Assembly: GCF_014805685.1 (NCBI RefSeq)
Contig: NC_060892.1
Location: forward strand, 20,755,163-20,819,162
DNA: 64,000 nt
Direction: 5' to 3'
Origin: Silurus meridionalis
Lineage: Eukaryota > Chordata > Actinopteri > Siluriformes > Siluridae
The notes beneath the pieces were generated by a model. It saw nothing but the letters and a program-made list of their open reading frames with translations. It did no database searches and was not told the origin of the DNA. Of this stretch, positions 47,061-58,939 are shown one piece after another. The stretch's first letter is position 1, and every line of letters starts with the position of its first letter. The position numbers were made by a program, and so were the translations under genes.

Positions 47061-50000
47061 CTCTGTATTTTGTGTCCTATTTAATGCTCCAGAGCAGCTT
47101 CCTACTTCTCAAAGGTCAGCCTTTTCATTAAACTCATTAAAGTATCCATAAAGTCCAAATTGTTTTTGGACAACCTCCTGGACATTCAGCAGTTCAGTCA
47201 CATAACCAAAATATTGCCATGTCACATTGGAATGAGGCATTTTACAGCATCAGTCATTGTCACTGATAATTTACATACTTTAACCAGGTTAAGCTTAGTA
47301 ACTGGAATCAAGAAAAAAGAAAACCTATGCTTTCCTAAGACTCTAAGATTATGTACAATGTCTGGCATCCTGATTCCAGTATATAACTAACTAAAGCTGC
47401 TGGTCCTTCTAAAGTCTTCAACAAATACACTTGTCATAGTTAAGAGTCTCACCAGAGACCATTCAGTAGAGATTTTGCTAAACAGAGAAAAAACCCTTTT
47501 GACATGTATGATTGGAATGATTGGGGCTCCCGTGGGCAATGCTTTCACGTAAGCTTTGGCCTTATCTTCCATTTGCCCCACTGTTGGGGGTTGGCTGATT
47601 TTGCCTAAGGCAACAAGGCATTCCCTTACCAAACCTTTCCTGCTCTCACTCATTTTAGTCCTCTCTAGTCACTGAATGCACCGCTAATGAAGTGGATGGC
47701 CTCTATTTTCTGTGTTTAAAGCTGCAAAAACAGAACGTATAAAATATGTCACATAGGCTTGAATCTCTTTTGAATTAATTTGAAAACAGGAAAATATCAT
47801 GATAGATGTCATAATAGTAGTAATACTGATACTGATATTTGTATAACATGAATTCAAATATAGTAAACACAAAACAGTTATTTTGTAGTTTTGAAATTGT
47901 TTTTATTACTGAGTCGTCAACCAATGCATCCGCAAAATTTGTGGAGGCCTGTCAAAATTCCCGGTAGTAGGGAAAGCAGCAGAATATATCACTTAATTTT
48001 CATTAACTGCTTATCCTGCCCAATAGTTAAATGCATTTTCCAAAAATCCACATCTACATTTACATGTAAATGTGAAAATTAGCATGTATCTTATGTATGC
48101 TATTGATGATGCACTCCTATAAGGAGTTCTATAAGAAGTTAAGAAATGCAAGAGATAGATAATAAAATGAAGGAACCACTCTGTGGGCTTCTTTCTTTTC
48201 TCTCTTTTATATACATCTAAGAGTTACTCAGATGCCCAGTGGGTAGTGGATTAAGTTTTCTCATGCTCGTGTCAGAGGCTCAGAACACACCGACAGCCTG
48301 CAGGCAGCTCGAGCGTTTTACTCTAGCAGTGTGACTGCAGTGTTACAAAAAAAAAGAGAATCCTATTGTATCTTAATAAACGTGCTCTTATACAAGAGTA
48401 TCATGTGTTAAATGGCAATATCCAGTTCCACTCCTGGAGTTGCAATTCATAGCAATCCGGTTAGTCATTAAAAGTGGGTTTTAATGTAAAAAAAAAAAGT
48501 TGTAAAAAGGTTTTTGTTAGTACCAGTAATTACAAAATTACCAAAAGTTTTCATAGTAGTTTTTTCATTCTTATTTGTTTCCATTTCCTATCCATTTTAA
48601 ATGATGCATTAGGTGTCCCAATTACTCACCAGAACCTATTCTGAAAATGAGGGGTGCCAAATGTCCTACACTTTGTGTCTGAGTTCCTGGATAATTTATC
48701 AAAGCAAAAACAAGTACAATAAATGAATAAAAGATTTGTGTACTCCGCCTCAATAGTAATAGCATAACTCATAAAATGAGCCCCTCCCCCTTGATTCGCA
48801 ATGCATACAAAGCCTAGATTCATAATGATTTTTTTTTTCATTTTGAATGCATGCAATAATAGGGTATATAATAATGCTGTATTTAGACTTTATAATGGAG
48901 TAATCCTTTAGATCATTTATCTTTTCGAAGAACATAAGACCTGAAAGCTCATATTTCTGTGCAACAAAAACCCATATAAAAACAGTCGCAGTTACATTAT
49001 ACTTATATATACTTATATTAGCCTTATAGCGCTTCAACCATTAGTGCTTTGCAGCAATTATTGGGATATCATTTGCCTGAACACTGAATCTGTTCCATTT
49101 TTAAATAGCATATAATTGTATTCTCTGTACTTATGCTGTAATTCCGTTATTCAGTGTCTAGGGGTTTCTGTTTATTACTCTCAATCCATCTCAAGGTGTC
49201 CTTTTAATGCTCTTAGTAAGTTGAACCTCTACACTGTTGCCTCTGGCTCACTCATTAGAGGTCTAGACCCGGATTTTTGCCAGAATGTGTGCTTTGTGAA
49301 AGAGGCACGAATGAAAATCTGCGTCTCAGCGTTATGATAAGTTATGGAATGTAAAAAGGTCTCGGTAATCTTCTCAGACTTTTGGACACAGGCCTTGCTA
49401 TTTTATATCATAATAACTGTTTTCATAATGGAATAATTTAGACCTTTTTTTCTAACAACGATGAGTTTTTATAGTAGATTATAGTGAATAAAAACGCATG
49501 TACGTGCATGTTTTAATGACCAGCTGCATTTTACACATGACGAGATCCTGTGTACCATCTCCAGGTGATGCTTTATAACATCCGACTGATGAAAGATGTG
49601 TGTGCCTACAGCATTTACAATAATATAGGATAATCTTTTTGTGTATATGTGCAAAGCAGGGTTTTTTTTTTATGTATAACATTTTAGAGTTTTTTTAATC
49701 TTGTGTGTTGCCAGGTGTTCACGCCACACATGCACACACACCTAACACACAGACAATTTACTTATGCATTACTTACATGAAAGATTTTGAACGGATGTTA
49801 CTTAGTTGTGTCTCATAGCCCCAAGCTGTCTTCTTAGATCTTCACCTTCAATCCAGGTAGAGGCAATGCTCCTTTCTTATGCGCAGGATTGCCCCTGATG
49901 GCAAAGTTGTGTGCACACATTGCACTAGGAATAATTGACACCATTTGACACCAAACAATTTATTTTTAGTATTTATATTTTGCGCTCTTTGAATTGGACC

Positions 50001-50549
50001 CTGGATCATTTCGACTAGGAAAGAGCATACAGTCTGTATAAATGATTGGCATCAGAAAGGTTGCCTGTGATTATTAAAAGCTGGTAGCCAACGCAAATGT
50101 GGGAAATGTTTTTACAAGGCAGTAGTTTTACACTCCTCCAGGTTTAGGCAAGCAAACACACCTGCCTCCCCAGGGGCACATGAACCGCAAGTAAAACATA
50201 CATACACACTTCAGAAGCAGAGCTGCCGTTGATTGCCATTGAACATTGCTTTCTGTAAATCGTAGACAGGCCGCAGAAACACTTACACTGCTTGTGTAAA
50301 TACTCAACATGATTCAGCATTTTATAGCAAAAATACAGTGGCTCACAATTCCAGATGAACAGAATGTGGCACATTAATCCACTTGTACAGAATCCCAATA
50401 TCTTCCCAGTCTCAACAGTGACTAAGTGACTCAACACACTAAACATAAAGCAATCATCTGAGCTATAGATCATTGTTATTATAGTACTAATAGAACTCCC
50501 TAATAGCAATAATTGTGTAATATGTGTAACTTTGATGTAAGTAGGATTA
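47061..50549. other. mostly single-copy DNA, no gene supported
   Basis: A minus-strand frame at 47653-47387 begins MSESRKGLVRECL and is open for 88 codons. It contains KAYVKALPTGAPIIPIIHV, which is protein-like, but I see no splice sites, promoter or family match, so it may be an old pseudogene or chance. 48640-48705 on the minus strand has acceptor- and donor-like ends around an open 57-nt stretch but looks like part of a repeat. Poly-A runs lie at 48345 and 48489. Confidence 0.3.
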
Positions 50550-50968
50550 TGTTACACTACGGAAAAAATTAGACGCACCCAGGGGCATGAATAGGGCACA
50601 CCTGGATAGACATACACATACAACGTGGTGCAGACAGCGTGACCATGGAAAACAGCAGGATCGGGGTAATCCGGGGTGCGCTTTGGAATGAAAGTGCAGC
50701 CGTTGAGAGAATGCGGAGTCTGAGAAAAAGGGTACGTACCGGGATACGTATACACGATTACACAGACCGCCATGAACCAACACATATGATCATGCACAAA
50801 CAATAATGGACCCCGAGTGTGTGGAGGTGAGGGGCTTAAATAGGAGATTGGATGAGTGAGGCAATGAGAGTCAGGTGTGTGTGATCAGCATGACTGCGAG
50901 GAGCTCCGTGCGGGTGGGAGAAGAAGCAGGGTGCTTCGGGGAATGCTGCTGCCGAAGGGGGCGTGGCA
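50550..50968 (-). mobile_element. LTR-like sequence, truncated at its 5' end
   Basis: On the minus strand it ends CGTAGTGTAACA, a plausible LTR 3' end, and resembles the fragment at 45163-45462 over about 300 bp. Its 5' end stops at ctgccgaagggggcgtggca, just short of the expected TGTCAGG start, where a tetranucleotide array begins. Confidence 0.55.
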
Positions 50969-50976
50969 TCTATTTC

Positions 50977-50977
<1 letters not shown>

Positions 50978-51053
<76 letters not shown>
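50978..51053. repeat. (CTAT)n tetranucleotide microsatellite
   Basis: About 19 near-perfect copies, followed by a short TA run. Confidence 0.95.
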
Positions 51054-51081
51054 ATAGTATATATATATATACACACACATA

Positions 51082-51447
51082 CAGTAATCCCCACTTTACC
51101 GCTGTTCGAATCTCGTGCCCCCGGTTTATCGCGGAATTGCATTTGCCACATAACTTTTTTTTTTTGTTTCGCTGATTTTCCCAGTCTCTCGCGGATAGCA
51201 CGATAGACCAAAAAACTTATAGGGAATTGTTTTTATGGAGTTTTATGTTTAAATAATGAAATGTATTAATAAAAATATAATTTTTTATTCTAAAATGAAG
51301 TAAAATGTTAATACAGTGCAGTACTGTATACATAAAATAGCATTTTTGGGGTGGCATCTGTTTATCACGTTTTTTCGTTTATCGCGGTTTCTCGTTTATT
51401 GCGCGTGGTTTTGGAACATAACCACCGCTATAAACGGGGGATTACTG
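51082..51447. mobile_element. pogo/Tigger-like MITE
   Basis: The 366-bp element has ends cagtaatccccactttacc and ataaacgggggattactg as inverted repeats, with TA on both sides (51080-51081, 51448-51449). Subterminal tatcgcgg-type repeats occur at both ends. No transposase. Confidence 0.85.
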
Positions 51448-51455
51448 TATATATA

Positions 51456-51738
51456 TGTTAGAGAGCCACTAAGCACACCTCTCTCCAACGCTCAACACTC
51501 TCGCTCAGCCTCTCCCTCCTACTATTAACCTACACCTGTCCTCTATTTATCCGTCCCCTTTTTAAGGTCCCTCTTCCCCTTCACTCACCATCCGATCTAC
51601 AGTTTACAACCATAGATCATCCAGACTACCTACTGTGCTTACGACTTTCTTACTCTCTTGTGTTTGAATATTCAAGATCAATAAACAACACCTTGTTTTA
51701 CTCCCGGTTTCTGACACCTGGTCTATCCGTGAAAATAT
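51456..51738 (+). mobile_element. LTR-like fragment related to the 53.1 kb LTR
   Basis: Begins tgttagagagccactaag and runs in parallel with 53134-53430 (ctcagcctctccctcctac, tttaagg, ctcactcacc/gatctac, ttgttttactcccggttt). TATA-like ctatttat and AATAAA signals are present. The 3' edge is degraded and no target duplication was found. Confidence 0.6.
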
Positions 51739-51739
51739 T

Positions 51740-51785
51740 TACAGTACAGACCAAAAGTTTGTCCAAACTTTTGGTCTGTACTGTA
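51740..51785. repeat. perfect 22-bp palindrome of facing Tc1-like ends
   Basis: tacagtacagaccaaaagtt begins the left arm (51740-51761); after two bases its exact reverse complement follows (51764-51785). The arm matches the terminal sequence of a Tc1-like family as I remember it, so this looks like two outer ends fused head to head with the whole interior lost. Confidence 0.75.
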
Positions 51786-52111
51786 TATACAAGATGGTAT
51801 CAAAAGCTTTGAGACTAGTTCTGTTTACAAGAAATTACTTAATTTCTTTACGTTTACAGGCCATCACCTTCAAAATAGTTCTACATTCCTGCCACTATGT
51901 CTTGGAAGTCTTTTTTTCAAAGCATGTCAAGCACCTTTTGCTATTCGCACGGGATCTCTGCACTGTGTCAAAATGGCAGCCTTTGAGCTGCTTCTAAAGG
52001 TGAAGGTTGGTGCTCCCTTTGTCTGTGCGTGTAGCCTCGTGCTGCCATCTGTTGGTGTGTTACAGAACTAGTGTAGAAATTTCTGTGATACCTCCTCCTA
52101 ATATATATATA
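51786..52111. other. single-copy DNA, no gene seen
   Basis: Nothing recognisable. It ends in a short TA run directly before the next Tc1-like element. Confidence 0.35.
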
Positions 52112-52555
52112 CACTCCTGAATAAAATCTTAAAACCTGGGAAAACATTCCAAGTATTCACATTTTGCGCTGGTGAATCATAATCAGGTTGTAAGAACTTC
52201 TTTAAAATGCCAAAAGAAGAAAGCAAGAGACAAGAAATAGAGAGTAGGCAGTTTATTCAAAACTGCATTTAAACTTAAACAGGCTGTTCATCAGCTGATC
52301 AAAGTTTAAGACCATAGTCTTTAAAAATCTGGGCAAAAGTATGGCTTTAATGTCATTGCTCTTCAGAAAGTCCCACTGTCATGATCTCCTGATGGCAAAA
52401 GCAAAAAGGCATTCTGTTTTTGAATGTGGCAGGATTGTTGAGCTGCACAAGCAAGGGCTGTCACAACGCACCATTGTTGCCGAGGTTTACAAAAACGGAC
52501 GTCAGTTCCAGTCTGTGGATGCCCTTAGTGAAGCCATCTTCACCACATTGAGCAT

Positions 52556-52634
<79 letters not shown>
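52112..52634 (+). mobile_element. Tc1-like element, internally deleted, ending in a (TA)n array
   Basis: TA then cactcctgaataaaatctta is a Tc1-like end. An ATG at 52392 opens MAKAKRHSVFECGRIVELHK then QGLSQRTIVAEVYKNGRQ, the DNA-binding start of a Tc1 transposase. It is joined directly to SVDALSEAIFTTLSI, which belongs near the transposase C-terminus, so the catalytic middle is deleted. A (TA) array of about 39 copies (52557-52634) follows and the other end is not recognisable. Confidence 0.75.
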
Positions 52635-52640
<6 letters not shown>

Positions 52641-52984
52641 ATATCACTTGTTTAACATATACACAGGTGTTATTGAATCCTGGAGGACTGTGTGTCTGAT
52701 TTTGTAGTACCTCCATTGGGATCCCAATTTTGGAAAAAAGATTTCGAAAGATTTGTAGTATGATTCGTTAATAAAAATTGTTTTACCTCCTGTCTTTGCT
52801 AAGGGCATCATTGCACCTCTCATCTACTCTTAGAGCATCACTCTACTTCTTCCTGTTTTCCCAGAAACATTGCCTTACCCTGACCCTGGCGCCCCTTGAC
52901 TTCTACTGGTAACATCATCATTGCATCCTCCTCATTTCTTCCAAGCGATCATTGTTCCAGTGAACATTGTATCAGCTTCTCTTG
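52635..52984. other. single-copy DNA, no gene seen
   Basis: Nothing recognisable after the (TA)n array. Confidence 0.35.
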
Positions 52985-53540
52985 AAGCATCTCTAGCATC
53001 CCAAGTTCAAATCCTGAGCTTTGGTGCATGTCGGTTTTCTCTAGGTTCTTCAGTTTCCTTCCACTGCCCAAAAGGTAGACAGATTGGCTGTGGTAAATTG
53101 TTCCAATGTGTGAATTTTTTTTGTGCTTCATCTTGTCAGAGAACCACCAGCCACACTCTCACCTCTCACGCTGAGTCTCTCCCTCCTAGTGACCACCCGC
53201 ACCTGTTTTCCCTTAATCAGCCCACTTTAAAGGAGCCCTCTCTCCATTCACTCACTGTCCGATCTACTGTGCATTTACCCTAGAACTTGCTGCTCCCGTG
53301 CTTCCCTGTGCTCCTCGTTATGCCCGCTCCAGTTAAGTTCTTTGTTCTGTGCACTGTAGTTTCATAGTTTTTTTTGTTTGTCTTTTGTAGATACAATAAA
53401 ACTACACTTTGTTTTACTCCCGGTTTCCGCTGCCTAGTGATTTGTAACACATCTAAGATGAATTCTTTTGTTCTCTACTCTCTGGGGCAGGCTCCAGATC
53501 CATGACAATTGGGATCAAATGCTTTCTAAATATAAGGAAA
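52985..53540 (+). mobile_element. SINE-like repeat split by an LTR
   Basis: 52985-53133 (caagttcaaatcctgagc, resembling a tRNA B box, then ttcagtttccttccactgcc and aggtagacagattggctg) and 53450-53540 (ctctggggcaggctccagat) look like successive parts of a common fish retroposon. The LTR at 53134-53449 lies between them. Confidence 0.45.
53134..53449 (+). mobile_element. solo LTR with perfect 5-bp target duplication
   Basis: The 316-bp unit starts TGTCAGAGAACC and ends GATTTGTAACA, with an ACAATAAAAC polyadenylation signal near 53392. The 5-mer catct flanks both ends (53129-53133, 53450-53454). No interior or second LTR is present. Confidence 0.85.
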
Positions 53541-53709
53541 TGAAATAAATTGATATGTCTTCAAAAATAACATTTGCAATATGTCTGAGTTTGATCATTT
53601 CAGTAACGCACAGTAGTTGTTTTCTCCTTGGTCTGTTTTTGAAAGTAAAAATCTTCATCAAGAAGAATATTTATTGCATAGGTAGTGGAACACAATACTG
53701 TCAGTGGAT

Positions 53710-53713
<4 letters not shown>

Positions 53714-53785
<72 letters not shown>
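53714..53785. repeat. (CA)36 microsatellite
   Basis: Perfect CA array of about 72 bp. Confidence 0.95.
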
Positions 53786-53788
<3 letters not shown>

Positions 53789-54399
53789 CCACAAAGGCGC
53801 TGTATTATTTAGAAAGAAAATCAATCCACATGGTTAATCTGGAGTCAGCCTTCATTAATAATCAATGGCTGGGGTTTCCTCACACCCATTAACTCTGCCC
53901 AAGTCTCAGTGCCTCGGGGTAAAATCAGGGACACATGAGGCACTCTGACTTTTGATTGGCTGATGGTGGCAGGAGCACAGGGGCAGAAATGGTGCTTAAA
54001 CAAAGAAAGTCATTTGAGAGATGTATGATTTACTTGACTTCATTCCTGTGGAAGTGGAAGTGCACTTAAAATAATTGTGCAGGTGTAAAGCCTTTCAGTT
54101 TTGTTTTTTTTTTACTCTTACCACTATTAAGCATCATTCATGATTTTCCGAGTGAAAGTGGAATTGCACTTAAATAAATTGCGTGTTAGTAAAACTTAGT
54201 AACAACCAGTGTTCATGTGAAAGTCCAAAAATATCCCTTACATGATTAATAAATAGCAGTATAAAGATTGAATAATTAAACTAATTCTTCAACATTTCAG
54301 TTTATTTACTTTTCTAAAGTGTTAATTGATAGCTTTGGGTCTTTTTTTTTGCCCCTCATACTTATAGTTTGATAAGAACCCCCTGTATTGGAAATATAT
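53786..54399. other. single-copy DNA, no gene seen
   Basis: Nothing recognisable apart from oligo-T runs at about 54103 and 54342. Confidence 0.35.
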
Positions 54400-54546
54400 A
54401 TTAAGGATGTGCATCTCCATTAGAAATGTCGATGCGATTCGCATCTGGGTGCATAGCCAACAATACAATATCATAAAAATACATATGAAGCAGCTACTGA
54501 CACGATGTGATATGATTTACCCCATTACGATGCAGTGTGATCGTCA

Positions 54547-55862
54547 GGTTACGCATGTAACCCTGGTTCCATGAGTGAACTAGATGCTGTGTCAACAACA
54601 TTTGGGGAACGCCTCCATGTGTCCATGCTCTGAATCACGTGTAAAATCTGTCTAACGGAAAGGCACAATGTCACCCGCATGGTGACGTCACAACCAGGTA
54701 GCTATAAACGCACGTGGTGGAGCCAACGCTAGCTTCTGCAATGCCCACAGCGTTACAACTGTCTTGGAGAGAAGCTTCAAAGGACCAAGCCTAAGGCCAC
54801 CACACTCCGAGCGGAGGTTGAGGGAGACATTTGCTGGAGATCGCTGTGCCCTGATGTACCTTACATGGCAGGGTTAATAGAGCGACCTCCTGAGGGTACT
54901 GAGGAGGGACGGGCACCGTTTACTGAGGTCTGAACGCCACAGACAAGTCCATGGGGAGCCACCGGGATCTCCAGAAGGAAAGCTCTGTCCCTGTCAGGGA
55001 TTTCTCACACAGTGAGCCACAGATGCTTTTTTTTGGCTACCAGGACTGACATGGAACGGCCAACATTGTGGCCCTGAGAGCTAGGTCTGTAGCACGGCAT
55101 AGCACTCATCCAACTCCCTTAGCAGATCAGCCTGGAACGCCTGCAACACGGCCATCTTGTGCAGGCAGCCATCGGCCTGACCTGCGGCCGTGTAAGCTTT
55201 GCCCAGCAAAGCCGATGTTGTCTGCAGAGGCTTGGTGGGCACTGCCGGGGCCTTCAGGGACAATGCAGCCCGGGGAGAAATAGCTGACTATCATATCTTC
55301 AACCCAGCGCATCGCCCCACAACCGCACTATTTCAACCCCACTATCATAAAGGGAGATATTGGGGCTGAAGAGGTGGGCCGAATTTGGGCTGCTCCAGGA
55401 CCTGGACACCTCAGTGTGCAAATCCAGTAAAAAAGGCAGACCCTGGCATGGAAGCAGTGACGCAGGGCGCTGAAAGCGTTTATCCAGCTTACTTGGTGGT
55501 GCTGTTTCTGCTTCTCGTCTGGTCAAGCTAAATCAAGCTTGGCAACAGCACGAGCTACCACCTCCAAAAGCTCTTCGTAGAGGACTGGCTGTGAGGGAGT
55601 GTTAGCGAGTTCGCTGGCATCCATCCCCTCCCTCTTCTCGGAGGAAGAGTGGTGGACACAGCGCTCTCTCCAACCGGGAAAAAAGGACCCAACAGCGTGC
55701 TTCTGAACCCTGAGAAACTGCTGGATCCGGCAGGTGAGGCTGGAGAAAGGAACAGGCCGACCGAGCATGTTCCGCTCATAGGCAAGCTACACATAAGCTG
55801 TGCCTAGCAAGAACCCCTCCCCCCTGGCAAGGAGAAACACACAGCCTAAAAGACTGCTTGCC

Positions 55863-55866
<4 letters not shown>
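54547..55866 (-). mobile_element. DIRS-type retroelement with gag-like remnant
   Basis: The outer end (ggttacgcatgtaaccctgg) and 54745-54830 match the terminal and recombinase-end parts of the 42368 copy. Reading from 55768 on the minus strand, a gag-like ORF survives in pieces: LYEELLEVVARAVAKLDLA, KLDKRFQRPASLLPCQGLPF, LDLHTEVSRSWSSPNSAHLF, then MSLKAPAVPTKPLQTTSALL and AAGQADGCLHKMAVLQAFQA. RT, RNase H and nearly all of the recombinase are deleted between gag and the terminal region. Confidence 0.75.

Positions 55867-55938
<72 letters not shown>
55867..55938. repeat. (TA)36 array at the DIRS edge
   Basis: Perfect TA array of about 72 bp that separates the DIRS fragment from the right arm of the surrounding element. 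Confidence 0.95.
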
Positions 55939-55940
<2 letters not shown>

Positions 55941-56105
55941 TAATAATTACATATAAATACATCATTTTTACAGATGCAAAAATGTTCAAAATTATGCATT
56001 GCGATACAAATGCCTGTTACAAACTTTTATCCGATGCACACTTTTAAACATCATTAACTTTTATTTTGATGAACCGAATCAGTGAATCTTACCATCACTA
56101 ATATA

Positions 56106-57494
56106 CACAGGTAAGCAACAAGGGAATGGAATTTGTCCAATATCTGTTAGATATCTAATGTAATAGTTTGATTTTATACCTTAACAATACACAGTTACAT
56201 ATTTCTGGCTCCTAACACTGTGAGCTGCTGCAAAAATTGAGCAGTCTCCAGGATCTTGGCTTTGCTCTGTTTTAATGGCGGAATAACACATTATATCATT
56301 ATATCGTTCATGACAGCGCAAATCATTTCACACCCCTGAAACGGAACCAATCCCATGTAATTGAGTCGACACACCTGTCTGCAGCTAGAGCGATGTAATC
56401 AGACTTCAAAATGCTGCTTTACCCACTTCCTCTGGGGTGCGGATGCGGATTTTAGAAAACTAATTATCGGGCAGTTTACTGTATATATTTATCTGAGGAT
56501 GCCCTTTATGCTGCATGTGTGTATTAGACAAACTATCTGATAAAATTGAAGACTATAATCAGTAATTTTTCTAGCTACACTATACATGCTTTTTTGATTA
56601 ATGTGACTAATTTCAAATCTTGTAGCAATTTAAGCTTTAAAACTAATAAGCTTTTATTATATGTAGCATTTTTTTCACTTTTTTAAGTGTCATTTTTATC
56701 CTTATAACAATGTGAACAGTCTCTAATGAACAACTGTTAGATGTACGTTTCATTATTATGTGATTTAAGATGTTGCTCCTGTGACAAAACTTAATCACCA
56801 TTTTAAAATAATAATAAAAAATTGTATCTTCTGCAGAAGCTATTTTACGAAGCAAAAAGCTCCTCCATGAGCTGTCATGCCAGAGTTGCTGATTCAGTGT
56901 CATGCCCGACTGATTTCACTCCAGCAGTGATTGCTTCTCTCCTGAGACATTCCCTGCTGTGCTTTAATCAAATTCCTCCTCGGCACCTGTGCATATCTGC
57001 ACACGAGCAGCTGCTCGTAGCGAAGACTCCGTGTATAAAGAGCAATCTCTCGTCTTCAAGAGGCTGTTATGACATTAAATCAAAATGAAAATCGACTTCC
57101 TCTAAACCGTCTGACACTTTTTTTTTGACCAGCGCCAGAAAATACGGCCGAGACATTCGGACAGAGATGTGCCTCAGAAGATGAAGGACTTATTGGAAAC
57201 GTCCCACCACCACATCACCAGGTTTTCTTTCTTGGAGGTTTTTTCTACTGGGAGAAAGCAGAAAATCTGCAACTTGGGGTCAAAGGTCATAAACAGCACA
57301 GCAGATAAATGTCTGCTCAGTGTGAACTGCGATAATCCATTGTTCTTATAGTTCAGAGAAAGAGAAAAAGAGAGAGAAAAACAGAGAGATAGATAGATAT
57401 AGACAGCGAGAGAGTCAAACCGAGCTGCACTGTGCTAAAACAATGAAATCCATAGACGAGCAGTATTTTCGATATCTGGAGATGTATGAGAGTA
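56106..57494. other. single-copy DNA, no gene supported
   Basis: Holds the candidate regulatory block at 56830-57110. A GA-rich tract lies near 57357-57415. Confidence 0.3.
56830..57110. promoter_or_regulatory. candidate conserved non-coding element
   Basis: High-complexity stretch (gattcagtgtcatgcccgac, gtgctttaatcaaattcctc, gacattaaatcaaaatgaaa) free of repeats. The plus strand is open for 88 codons from 56822, but without splice sites or a recognisable protein pattern, so a non-coding element is the better guess. Confidence 0.22.
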
Positions 57495-57975
57495 CTGAAG
57501 TTTTCTTGTGATTAAGACACAATATTCTCGGCAAAAGTTGTTTTCTCATGATCTCGACATAACAAAGGTTGTTTTCTCGTTATCACAACTTCATTTTCTC
57601 ACGTTCTCGACATAACAGATGTTGTTTTCTCGTTATCATGGCAGTTTTCTCGTAATCTCAACGAAAAAACCTGTTTTCTTAAAATGTATTCGTAAAGTGA
57701 GAAAATCTCGCGCCATGTTTTACTGCCTCTTAAGTGTCAAACACTTATGTATAAGATGTCGATCACTGACAGACACAGAGCTATTTCAGTTCAGTGAGTC
57801 CCTGATCAAACATGCTGTTGTGCCAAATACACAGAATAATTAAGTACTGATCATGAGGACAAAATGTTTATGATGTTTATGATGTTTACAAGAAAATGAA
57901 GTCGTTATAATGAGAAATTTTTGTTATGGGGAGAAAATTAAGTCGTGAAATGAAGTCATGAGAAAACAAGAAAGA
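57495..57975. repeat. inverted-repeat MITE-like element with TTTTCTCG motifs
   Basis: The left arm has repeated ttgttttctcgttatca and ctcgacataaca units; the right arm has the complement (atgagaaatttttgttatg, tgaagtcatgagaaaacaag). The whole is an imperfect palindrome of about 480 bp. Class unknown. Confidence 0.6.
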
Positions 57976-58219
57976 AACTAATAACATAATGCATGGGCTC
58001 TTAAGACTCCGGATAAGAGAGAAATCGCATGCAGATTTCCATTTTCTATTTATGACATTTGGCATTAGAACCCAAACTAAGAATACCATCAGTGTAAAAA
58101 CTGTTGGGAAAGAAAACTAGAAAAAGAGTTTTTTTAATGAAGTGATGCTAATTTAAAAACTGCTGGAAGATGGTTGTAGATGTTCAAGACTGCTAGAGAC
58201 TCAGCTGTTTTTACATCGA

Positions 58220-58587
58220 GGCCATGTCCACACATTGTATAATTTTTGCTTTGGCCTTCCGTCCAAAATAAGACGGTGTTTTTTTAAAATGAAAAAACAA
58301 AAAACTGATTGTTAAAAACACTTTCCAAAGTGAATACATTTGAACACAGTTTCGCATTGCAGTGTGGCGTTTCATCGAAGTCGGAAATAAAATAAACGCT
58401 GGAAATTAAACAAGTCGAATCGTCTTATGTTTCGCTTATGCGCAGTACAGGGATGTAAGTGTTTTCTGATGTTTCAGTGTGGATGAGCATCTTTTGGGAA
58501 ATGACTGAATAAGGAAATGTGAACGCGGATCGTTTTTAGATAAAGACGCCATTTTCAAATGAATCCGGATTATTGTAGATGTAGCCA
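58220..58587. mobile_element. non-autonomous DNA element with GGCCATGTCCACA terminus
   Basis: The left end ggccatgtccacacattg and the reverse complement of the right end ggctacatctacaataat form degraded inverted repeats typical of a common fish non-autonomous transposon; gttttt/aaaac blocks lie inside. Edges are approximate. Confidence 0.5.
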
Positions 58588-58868
58588 GAGAACAGACTTG
58601 AAGCATGTCTTCTTTGTACCCTAAGGTAATGCGACCAGTCAAGGGTGAATTGAGGGTGAATGGTTTGGATAATTATATAAAGTTGGATTTGTCTTATTTA
58701 TTGATATAAAAAATACTTGCTTTAACATTTAAGATTTGCATTTAAAATCTAATGCGTTGGAAAAAAAAACCACACAAACATACACATATACACATACTGT
58801 ACACACACTTTGGCTACTGTGAAAACCATGAAGTTGGTTGTGTTCATAAACACCCCAGACAAACTGAT

Positions 58869-58870
<2 letters not shown>
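58588..58870. other. single-copy DNA
   Basis: Nothing recognisable before the CA array. Confidence 0.35.

Positions 58871-58937
<67 letters not shown>
58871..58937. repeat. (CA)33 microsatellite
   Basis: Perfect CA array of about 67 bp. Confidence 0.95.

Positions 58938-58939
<2 letters not shown>

Larger units (their letters stand above)
54400..56105. mobile_element. degenerate inverted-repeat element interrupted by a DIRS copy
   Basis: The left edge (tatattaaggatgtgcatct) and reverse complement of the right edge (tatattagtgatggtaag) form weak inverted termini. Both arms carry cgatgcg/gcattgcgat-type subterminal sequence. The DIRS fragment and a (TA)n array lie between 54547 and 55938. Confidence 0.4.

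Noticed and set aside
48640..48705. 57-nt minus-strand stretch with splice-like ends
   Set aside because: Its surroundings look like an interspersed repeat end, and the donor and acceptor are not strong enough to separate it from chance.
50978..51053. CRISPR-like regular repeat
   Set aside because: It is a plain CTAT microsatellite without spacers, in an animal genome.
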